Shown here: piece after piece, positions 1 to 5,730 of the stretch
Layout of the letters: each line of letters begins with the position of its first letter
Numbering within the stretch: the first letter of the stretch is position 1
Assembly (NCBI GenBank): GCA_905197435.1
Contig: CAJJYX010000167.1
Span: 1 to 6,912, forward strand
Source: an uncultured Bacteroides sp.
GTDB lineage: Bacteria; Bacteroidota; Bacteroidia; Bacteroidales; Bacteroidaceae
Length of the DNA: 6,912 nt
Direction: 5' to 3'
The notes under the pieces: generated by a model
The model's database searches: none
The model's input: the letters and a program-made list of their open reading frames with translations, nothing else
What the model was told of the DNA's origin: nothing
Translations under genes and position numbers: made by a program

Positions 1-149
1 ATGCCTTCGGGCGAAGTGGCGCGTGTCCGCGGCCAGTCCAGCCCATAGACGGCGGTTATCCAAGCGGCGCGCACTTCGTGTTTGGGCGGTTGTGCGGCAA
101 GCGGTAGCAGGACGGCTGTATATAATAAAATGGAGATAATGCGTTTCAT
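1..149 (-). CDS. Secreted GHL10/DUF187 glycoside-hydrolase-like protein, N-terminal fragment
   Basis: Only the first 49 codons are in the window; the gene continues past the left edge. Translation from the ATG at 149-147 gives a signal peptide: a short basic start (MKR), a hydrophobic core (IISILLYTAVLLPLA) and a likely cleavage near LAAQ. The mature protein then begins PPKHEVRAAWITAVYGLDWP. The motif R-A-x-W-[IL]-[TA]-x-x-x-G-L-D-W-P is the first beta-strand signature of the GHL10 (DUF187, YngK/YddW-type) TIM-barrel family. No lipobox cysteine is seen, so the product is probably periplasmic or exported. Characterised GHL10 member E. coli DigH hydrolyses denuded peptidoglycan glycans; the substrate here is unknown. 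It is divergent from the cstA-type gene and is a paralogue of the gene at 5731. The call rests on a short stretch, but the motif is distinctive. Confidence 0.85.
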   Translation of the reverse strand, partial: MKRIISILLYTAVLLPLAAQPPKHEVRAAWITAVYGLDWPRTRATSPEG

Positions 150-213
150 TTTTCTCTTTTCTTCTTTATTTCTGTTATTTTTCTCGGCGAAGATAAGCAA
201 AACACCCGATTAT

Positions 214-246
214 TTTGTGCTGTTTATTTGGAAACTGTTACATTTG
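214..246 (+). promoter_or_regulatory. Bacteroides-type promoter for the cstA operon
   Basis: A TTTG -33 box lies at 214-217 and a full-match -7 box TACATTTG (TAnnTTTG consensus) at 239-246. The box starts are 25 bp apart, which fits the sigma-ABfr promoters of Bacteroides. Transcription should start near 252-255, leaving an untranslated leader of only about 20 nt before the ATG at 274. That leaves no room for a riboswitch. No transcript data are available, so the start is predicted. Confidence 0.7.
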
Positions 247-273
247 CATGCATTAAAAAGACATTGACACGTC

Positions 274-1704
274 ATGATTACATTTACGCTTTGCTTGCTG
301 GCGTTGATAGCCGGCTATTTTATCTACGGACGCTTTATAGAACGCGTCTTCGGTCCCGATGACCGCAAAACACCTGCCCTTACAAGAACCGATGGGGTGG
401 ATTACATTCCATTGCCTACTTGGAAGATTTTTATGATACAGTTTCTCAATATAGCCGGGCTGGGACCTATCTTCGGTGCCATCATGGGAGCCAAGTTCGG
501 TACAGCATCCTATCTGTGGATTGTGCTTGGAAGTATCTTTGCCGGTGCTGTGCACGACTATCTTGCCGGCATGCTTTCTTTGCGTCATGGAGGAGAGAGT
601 CTTCCGGAGATTATCGGCCGCTATCTGGGACTGACCACCAAGCAGGTGATGCGTGGTTTCACTGTCATCCTGATGATATTGGTGGGGGCTGTTTTCGTGG
701 CGGGACCGGCCGGCCTGCTTGCCAAACTGACTCCCGAAAGCTTGGATGCCACTTTTTGGATAATAGTTGTCTTCGCTTATTATATTCTTGCCACATTGTT
801 GCCGGTAGATAAGATTATCGGCAAGATATATCCGTTGTTTGCCATAGCCTTGCTGTTTATGGCTGTCGGTATTCTGGTGATGCTCTATGTCAACCATCCT
901 GCGCTGCCCGAAATCTGGGACGGTTTGCAGAATACGCATCCCAATGCCGCCTTGTTGCCTATCTTCCCTATTATGTTTGTCAGTATCGCTTGTGGTGCAA
1001 TCAGTGGTTTCCATGCAACGCAGAGCCCGTTGATGGCGCGTTGCATGACAAGTGAGCGTCATGGGCGTCCCGTCTTTTACGGGGCTATGATAACTGAAGG
1101 CATTGTTGCATTGATATGGGCTGCCGCCGCCACTTATTTTTTCCATGAAAACGGGATGGGGGAGACGAATGCCTCCATCATCGTAGATGCCATTACGAAA
1201 AACTGGCTGGGCGCTGTAGGTGGGGTGTTGGCTATCCTGGGTGTCATTGCCGCTCCTATCACCAGCGGTGATACGGCTTTCCGCTCGGCGCGCCTTATCG
1301 TGGCTGATTTCTTGGGGATGGAACAAAAATCCATGCGTAGCCGTTTATATATCTGTATTCCGATGTTCTTGGTGGCTATCGGGTTGTTGCTTTACAGCTT
1401 GCGCGACAAGGATGGTTTTGATATGATTTGGCGCTATTTTGCCTGGGCCAACCAGACTTTGGCTGTTTTCACGTTGTGGGCAATCACCGTTTATCTGGTA
1501 CGTGAGAAGAAAGGGCATTATTTTTATGTCACCTATTTTCCCGCATTGTTCATGACGGCTGTATGTACTACTTATATTTGCATTGCTCCCGAAGGGCTCG
1601 GGCTTAAGCCGCAGTATGCGTTGCCGATAGCTCTCCTGGCTGCTGTATTGGCAGGCTGCTGGTTTGGCATCTGGTACTTCAAGACGACTAAAAAAATATG
1701 GTGA
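274..1704 (+). CDS. cstA: CstA-family (carbon starvation protein) inner-membrane transporter
   Basis: A polytopic membrane protein of 476 aa with a dozen or so hydrophobic segments. Family landmarks of CstA/BtsT proteins are present in order: TPA...DGVDY (residues 33-44), IAGLGPIFGA (60-69), GAVHDY (91-96), SGFHATQSP (244-252), ITSGDTAFRSAR (329-340) and FAWANQTLA (389-397). E. coli CstA and BtsT are about 700 aa and import pyruvate and possibly peptides. This protein belongs to the short clade of about 480 aa found in anaerobes, so its substrate cannot be read from E. coli. The ATG at 274 follows an A-rich stretch about 20 nt after the predicted transcription start, and the protein begins directly with the first membrane helix. 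It is the first gene of a probable operon with the two genes downstream. Family assignment is firm; substrate is not. Confidence 0.95.
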   Translation: MITFTLCLLALIAGYFIYGRFIERVFGPDDRKTPALTRTDGVDYIPLPTWKIFMIQFLNIAGLGPIFGAIMGAKFGTASYLWIVLGSIFAGAVHDYLAGMLSLRHGGESLPEIIGRYLGLTTKQVMRGFTVILMILVGAVFVAGPAGLLAKLTPESLDATFWIIVVFAYYILATLLPVDKIIGKIYPLFAIALLFMAVGILVMLYVNHPALPEIWDGLQNTHPNAALLPIFPIMFVSIACGAISGFHATQSPLMARCMTSERHGRPVFYGAMITEGIVALIWAAAATYFFHENGMGETNASIIVDAITKNWLGAVGGVLAILGVIAAPITSGDTAFRSARLIVADFLGMEQKSMRSRLYICIPMFLVAIGLLLYSLRDKDGFDMIWRYFAWANQTLAVFTLWAITVYLVREKKGHYFYVTYFPALFMTAVCTTYICIAPEGLGLKPQYALPIALLAAVLAGCWFGIWYFKTTKKIW

Positions 1705-1925
1705 TGAAGAAAATAAAGAAATCTACCGGGCTTACGTTGGCCCTGCTTATTTACGTTTCTGCTACTGCTGCTTATTTCCTTCCCCGCAATACGGAAATCA
1801 GCGATACGGAGAAGTATGTTACTGTAGCTGCTTCGTATCTCATTGTATTTGTGCTGTGGCTGGTGCTTCGCAAGAAAGAAGCGCTGCAGCGCAAGCGATT
1901 TGAAGAAGATAATAAACAACATTGA
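1704..1925 (+). CDS. Small two-helix inner-membrane protein coupled to cstA
   Basis: A 73-aa protein that I do not recognise as a named family. It starts with a basic stretch (MKKIKK), followed by a hydrophobic helix at about residues 9-26, a short polar loop with PRNTEISDTEK, a second helix at about 38-55, and a charged tail rich in Lys, Arg and Glu. The positive-inside rule predicts both ends in the cytoplasm and the loop in the periplasm. The chosen ATG (1704-1706) shares its A with the cstA stop TGA (1702-1704), giving the TGATG overlap typical of translational coupling; an in-frame ATG at 1698 would add two residues. E. coli cstA and btsT are also followed by small genes (ybdD, yjiX), but those encode soluble DUF466 proteins without resemblance to this one. 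A role as a transporter partner is an inference from position. Confidence 0.8.
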   Translation: MKKIKKSTGLTLALLIYVSATAAYFLPRNTEISDTEKYVTVAASYLIVFVLWLVLRKKEALQRKRFEEDNKQH

Positions 1926-1950
1926 TTATTCACTCAAAAAACAAAACAAG

Positions 1951-2439
1951 ATGAAAAAACTGGCATTATTCGTTTGCTTGCTTGTTGTCACAGTGGCAGC
2001 TCAGGCGCAGTTTGAAAAAGGTAAATGGATTGTGAATCCGTCTGTCACCGGGTTGGAACTCTCTCATGATACGGGAACCGACAAGACAAGTTTTGGGCTT
2101 GAGGCCAAGGGAGGTGCTTTCTTGCTTGACAATGTGGCTTTGTTGGTGCACGCCGGAGCTTCTTGGAATACCGGCGGGTCTGATATCGACGTTTATACGT
2201 TGGGTGTAGGCGGGCGTTATTATTTTGACAAGGTTGGCGTATTTCTGGGCGCCGATGTCAATGTGGACCGTTGGGATTGGGGACACGATTTGGACGATAC
2301 AAAGTTCTCTTTCGGTCTGGAAGCAGGTTATGCTTTCTTCCTGACGCGTACGGTAACCATCGAACCTGCTGCTTATTGGAACATTAACGACGACCGTTCT
2401 AAATTCGGTCTGAAGGTAGGTTTCGGATTCTATTTCTAA
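1951..2439 (+). CDS. Small outer-membrane beta-barrel protein
   Basis: A 162-aa exported protein. A signal peptide (MKKLALFVCLLVVTVAAQA) with an AxA cleavage site before Gln20 is clear. The mature part of about 143 residues alternates polar and aromatic or aliphatic residues in amphipathic strands, such as VYTLGVGGRYYF (81-92), VGVFLGADVNV (95-105), FSFGLEAGYAFFL (119-131) and FGLKVGFGFYF (152-162). It ends in a C-terminal Phe, the usual outer-membrane insertion signal. The length fits an eight-stranded OmpX/OmpA-type barrel of the porin-like superfamily. The same frame is open from 1843, but the signal peptide fixes the start at 1951, behind the A-rich sequence ACAAAACAAG. The gap to the preceding gene is 25 bp with no good promoter in it, so co-transcription with cstA is likely. 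Ligand or pore function cannot be inferred. Confidence 0.9.
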   Translation: MKKLALFVCLLVVTVAAQAQFEKGKWIVNPSVTGLELSHDTGTDKTSFGLEAKGGAFLLDNVALLVHAGASWNTGGSDIDVYTLGVGGRYYFDKVGVFLGADVNVDRWDWGHDLDDTKFSFGLEAGYAFFLTRTVTIEPAAYWNINDDRSKFGLKVGFGFYF

Positions 2440-2467
2440 TCTCTGCAAATACTTTATCGCATGATAG

Positions 2468-2521
2468 ATGGGCGTGATAGATGAATGTAACCATTTTGTC
2501 TATCACGCCCATTCCGTTTTT
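2468..2521 (+). terminator. Intrinsic terminator of the cstA operon
   Basis: A perfect 14-bp inverted repeat (ATGGGCGTGATAGA at 2468-2481 against 2499-2512) can extend inward by G-U and A-U pairs, and a run of five T follows at 2517-2521. The T-tract lies on the right-hand side only, so the signal acts on plus-strand transcription, 29 bp after the barrel gene stop. No comparable T-tract appears on the minus strand for the convergent uvrA, although the hairpin could still impede it. Confidence 0.85.
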
Positions 2522-2647
2522 GGCTCAATTGCATTGCATACTTTCTCTATTGCTGCTATTGTGTTGGTGCTCAGCTTTCTCTTGCTGCAAAGTCCTGCTG
2601 GCTTTTTGCTGTGCCACGGCAATGATGCAGGGCTTTAGACTTCCCCT

Positions 2648-5431
2648 TTAGGAGAACGAGGGGAGTAGCTTTTCCCTCAGAAACTGTCCCGTATAACTTG
2701 CCGCACACTGTGCCACCTCTTCCGGAGTGCCTGCGGCTACGATGTTTCCTCCTTTGTCTCCTCCTTCGGGACCGAGGTCTATTACATAGTCTGCACACTT
2801 CACCACATCCAGATTGTGCTCGATGATGACAATGCTGTGCCCGCGGCGTATCAGGGCGTCGAATGCTTCGAGCAGTTTCTTGATGTCGTGGAAATGTAGT
2901 CCGGTGGTCGGTTCGTCGAAAATGAACATGGTGGGATCCGCCTTTTCCTGGCTGAGGTAGAAGGCGAGCTTCACTCGCTGGTTCTCTCCACCGGAGAGGG
3001 TGGAGGAGGCTTGCCCCAGTTTGATGTATCCCAAACCTACATCCTGCAGGGGTTGCAGTTTCTTTACAATCTTCTTTTGCCCGTATTGTGTGAAGAACTC
3101 GATGGCTTGGTTTACGGTCATTTCCAGTACGTCATAGATGTTCATGTCGTGGAACTTCACTTCCAACGTATCGGCCTTGAAACGTTTGCCGTGGCAAGAT
3201 TCGCATTCCAGTACAAGGTCTGCCATGAACTGCATCTCTACCGTGATGGTACCTTCGCCCTTGCATTCCTCACAACGGCCGCCTTCGCTGTTGAAGCTGA
3301 AGTATCCGGCACTGTATCCCATCTGCTTGGCAAGCGGCTGGTCGGCCCAGAGCTTGCGGATTTCATCGTAGGCCTTGATGTAGGTGACGGGGTTGCTTCT
3401 CGATGACTTTCCGATAGGATTCTGGTCTACAAACTCTACATTGCGCAGGTTTTGCAAATCTCCTCCGATGGAAGTGAACTCACCCGGGCGGTCACTGCAT
3501 TCATCCAGTTCGCGCTTCAGGGCGCGGTAGAAGATGTCGCGCACCAGCGTACTCTTGCCCGAACCGCTGACACCGGTCACTACGGTCATTACATTCAGCG
3601 GGAAGCGCGCCTCTATACCTTTCAGGTTGTTTTCGCGGGCACCCTTTATCTCTATATAGTTGTTCCACGGACGGCGGTGTTCCGGCAGGGGAATTGTTTC
3701 CTCTCCCAGCAGATAACGCACGGTATAGCTGTCGCTGTCTTTCTGCAGGTCTTTCATGTCTCCTTGATAAACGACCTCCCCGCCCAGGCGCCCTGCTTTG
3801 GGACCGATATCAATGATATAGTCGGCAGCGCGGATAATCTCTTCGTCATGTTCCACGACCACTACCGTATTGCCCAACTGTTGCAGTTGGCGGAGTACGT
3901 GTATCAGCTTGTCCGTATCACGGCTGTGGAGGCCGATGCTCGGTTCGTCGAGGATATAGAGACTGCCCACCAGACTGCTTCCCAGTGAGGTGGCAAGGTT
4001 GATTCGCTGGCTTTCACCGCCGGAGAGCGAGTTGCTGAGGCGGTTCAAGGTGAGGTATCCCAGACCGACATCCAATAGAAACTGGATGCGGCTGTCGATT
4101 TCTGTCAGGATGCGGCGTGCTATGTCAGTGTCATGCGGGTTCAACTTCAGGTTGTCGAAGAAGAGCTTCAATTCAGTGATGGGCAAATCCACCAGTTCGG
4201 AGATGCTGCGCCCTCCCACACGTACGTAGTTTGCTTCGGGCTTCAGGCGGGTACCGTGGCATTTGGGGCAGAGTGTCTTTCCGCGGTAGCGTGCCAGCAT
4301 TACGCGGTATTGTATCTTGTACTGGTTTTCCTGTACCATCTTGAAGAAGGCGTTGATGCCTTCAAAGTAGGGTGTCCCTTCCCACAGCATCCGGCGTTGC
4401 TCGTCGGTCAGCTCATAATAAGGGGTGAAGATGGGGAAACCGGCTTTCTCGGCCCCATGTATTACCATGTCACGCCATTCTCCCATTTTTTCTCCCCGCC
4501 AGCATACGACGGCTCCGTCATAGACGGACAAGGAACGGTCGGGTATCACGAGATGCTCGTCAATACCGATGACTTTCCCGAATCCCTCGCATACGGGACA
4601 TGCACCGATGGGAGAGTTGAAGGAAAACATCTGGTCATTCGGCTCTTCGAAGGTAATGCCGTCCGCTTCGAACTTGGTGCTGAAACGATAGAGGCAGGTG
4701 CTTCCGTCAGGTTGGTAGAAACGTAGCAGGCAGGCGCCGTCTCCTTCATACATGGCTGTTTCGGCCGAGTCGGTCAGCCGGCTGACGGAGTCCTTTTCGG
4801 AAGAGGCCGTCATACGGTCAATCAGCAAGAAAACGGTGTCTCCGGCTTTCGGCTTGTATTCGTCGATGCGCATCATTTCACCGTTCACTTCCAGGCGGGT
4901 GAAACCCTGTTTCATGTCTATCTCCAGTTGTTGTTGCAACGTGCGGTCCTCGCGCAGCAGGATGGGGGCGAGCACGGTATAGCGAGTCCCTTCCGGATGC
5001 TCCAGCATACATTTCACGATGTCCTCTGCCGAGTGTTTCTTCACCTCTTGCCCGCTGACCGGGCTGAATGTCTTGCCGACACGCGCGTAGAGTAGCCGCA
5101 GGTATTCGTATATTTCGGTGGAGGTGCCAACGGTGGACCGTGGATTGCGGCTGTTTACTTTCTGCTCAATGGCAATGGCAGGCGGGATGCCTTTGATGAA
5201 ATCGCATTCCGGTTTGCTCATGCGTCCCAGGAATTGACGGGCATAACTGCTCAGGCTCTCCACATAGCGGCGCTGCCCCTCGGCATAGAGTGTGTCGAAA
5301 GCAAGTGAGGATTTTCCGGACCCGGACAGTCCGGTGATGACTACGAGCTTGTTGCGGGGGATTTCTACGTCGATATTCTTGAGATTATTGACACGGGCTC
5401 CCTTTATGATAATTGATGTATTTTCTGCCAT
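2648..5431 (-). CDS. uvrA: UvrABC excinuclease subunit A (nucleotide excision repair ATPase)
   Basis: A full-length UvrA of 927 aa. As a dimer it loads UvrB on damaged DNA and is then released. Two ABC ATPase modules are intact. Module I has Walker [10 protein letters not shown] (34-42), signature LSGGESQR (469-476) and Walker B LYILDEPS (491-498). Module II has Walker [10 protein letters not shown] (620-628), signature LSGGENQR (812-819) and Walker [11 protein letters not shown] (835-844). The zinc module of the second signature domain is complete (C720, C723, C743, C746). In the first half C278/C281 and C388/C391 are present, but the CxxC expected near residues 250-256 in E. coli-type UvrA is absent. 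The start at 5431 (MAENTS) is preferred because an upstream in-frame ATG at 5464 lies inside the predicted -7 box. Bacteroides genomes often carry several UvrA paralogues, so whether this is the main copy is open. It is a single gene, convergent with the cstA operon. Confidence 0.98.
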   Translation of the reverse strand: MAENTSIIIKGARVNNLKNIDVEIPRNKLVVITGLSGSGKSSLAFDTLYAEGQRRYVESLSSYARQFLGRMSKPECDFIKGIPPAIAIEQKVNSRNPRSTVGTSTEIYEYLRLLYARVGKTFSPVSGQEVKKHSAEDIVKCMLEHPEGTRYTVLAPILLREDRTLQQQLEIDMKQGFTRLEVNGEMMRIDEYKPKAGDTVFLLIDRMTASSEKDSVSRLTDSAETAMYEGDGACLLRFYQPDGSTCLYRFSTKFEADGITFEEPNDQMFSFNSPIGACPVCEGFGKVIGIDEHLVIPDRSLSVYDGAVVCWRGEKMGEWRDMVIHGAEKAGFPIFTPYYELTDEQRRMLWEGTPYFEGINAFFKMVQENQYKIQYRVMLARYRGKTLCPKCHGTRLKPEANYVRVGGRSISELVDLPITELKLFFDNLKLNPHDTDIARRILTEIDSRIQFLLDVGLGYLTLNRLSNSLSGGESQRINLATSLGSSLVGSLYILDEPSIGLHSRDTDKLIHVLRQLQQLGNTVVVVEHDEEIIRAADYIIDIGPKAGRLGGEVVYQGDMKDLQKDSDSYTVRYLLGEETIPLPEHRRPWNNYIEIKGARENNLKGIEARFPLNVMTVVTGVSGSGKSTLVRDIFYRALKRELDECSDRPGEFTSIGGDLQNLRNVEFVDQNPIGKSSRSNPVTYIKAYDEIRKLWADQPLAKQMGYSAGYFSFNSEGGRCEECKGEGTITVEMQFMADLVLECESCHGKRFKADTLEVKFHDMNIYDVLEMTVNQAIEFFTQYGQKKIVKKLQPLQDVGLGYIKLGQASSTLSGGENQRVKLAFYLSQEKADPTMFIFDEPTTGLHFHDIKKLLEAFDALIRRGHSIVIIEHNLDVVKCADYVIDLGPEGGDKGGNIVAAGTPEEVAQCAASYTGQFLREKLLPSFS

Positions 5432-5461
5432 ATAAAAGTCACTTATGTGATTTAGGATTTG

Positions 5462-5496
5462 CAAAGATAATGCAAACCGGGGTAGAATAAAACGAA
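5462..5496 (-). promoter_or_regulatory. Predicted uvrA promoter
   Basis: Read on the minus strand, TATCTTTG at 5469-5462 is a full match to the Bacteroides -7 consensus TAnnTTTG. A TTCG (one mismatch to TTTG) lies at 5496-5493, with box starts 27 bp apart, slightly long. Transcription would start around 5453-5456, giving a leader of about 25 nt before the uvrA ATG at 5431. This placement excludes the longer reading frame that begins at 5464. Confidence 0.55.
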
Positions 5497-5551
5497 CCTA
5501 TCGGAAAAATAGCGTCGAATAGGTAAGGTTAAGATTTGTTATACTTTAGAA

Positions 5552-5595
5552 TGGATGCTAATTTACATTAAACAAAAGCATTAAATTCGCATCCA
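5552..5595. repeat. Long imperfect dyad (hairpin-forming inverted repeat)
   Basis: Bases 5552-5565 (TGGATGCTAATTTA) pair with 5582-5595 (TAAATTCGCATCCA) over 14 positions with a single T/C mismatch and a 16-nt A-rich loop. A short TTTT follows at 5601-5604, six bases after the stem. It lies between the uvrA promoter and the right-hand GHL10 gene and belongs to no gene. It could be an operator, a structured RNA leader of the downstream gene or a weak terminator; the sequence does not decide. Confidence 0.6.
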
Positions 5596-5730
5596 ACTCC
5601 TTTTAATGTCCGAATATGGCAAAGCGTAATATAAGATGGCTTCTTGTTGTGCTTGCTTTATTGTAGAGTAGCCGATGAAGGACAACTTAATTATAAACTA
5701 TTTTAAGTATTAAAAAGCTGTAATTAGAGA

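Noticed and set aside
188..195. TATCTTCG on the minus strand as a -7 box for the left-hand GHL10 gene
   Set aside because: It has one mismatch to TAnnTTTG and no TTTG at a suitable distance upstream, so the promoter of that gene is left unassigned.
265..274. TGAC-AC-GTCA inverted repeat at the cstA start codon
   Set aside because: Four-base arms are expected by chance at this scale and nothing else supports an operator.
253..1326. Open minus-strand frame of 357 codons antisense to cstA
   Set aside because: The plus strand encodes an unmistakable CstA protein; the antisense product is rich in His, Gln and Ser, with no membrane or domain pattern.
1843..1950. Longer start of the beta-barrel gene at 1843
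   Set aside because: It would overlap the preceding gene by 83 bp and bury the clear signal peptide that begins at 1951.
2522..2647. Possible small coding region between the terminator and the uvrA stop
   Set aside because: Plus-strand frames give Leu/Cys-rich strings with no ATG at the front, and the minus-strand frame beyond the uvrA stop is a Gln-rich run without start or family resemblance. I see no gene here.
2639..2666. Hairpin overlapping the uvrA stop codon as a uvrA terminator
   Set aside because: ACTTCCCC and GGGGAGT pair with a one-base bulge, but no T-tract follows on the minus strand, and part of the stem lies in the coding sequence.
3452..3988. Open plus-strand frame of 178 codons inside uvrA, and others nearby (4133-4726, 3011-3406)
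   Set aside because: They oppose intact uvrA coding sequence and show no signal peptide, domain or ribosome-binding context.
5439..5450. TCACTTATGTGA palindrome in the uvrA leader as a CRP-like site
   Set aside because: The arms are only four bases with a four-base spacer, not the TGTGA-N6-TCACA layout, and it would lie downstream of the transcription start.
5432..5464. Upstream in-frame start for uvrA adding 11 residues ([11 protein letters not shown])
   Set aside because: The ATG at 5464 falls within the predicted -7 box (5469-5462), so it would not be on the transcript, and UvrA proteins normally start close to the first ATPase strand as at 5431.
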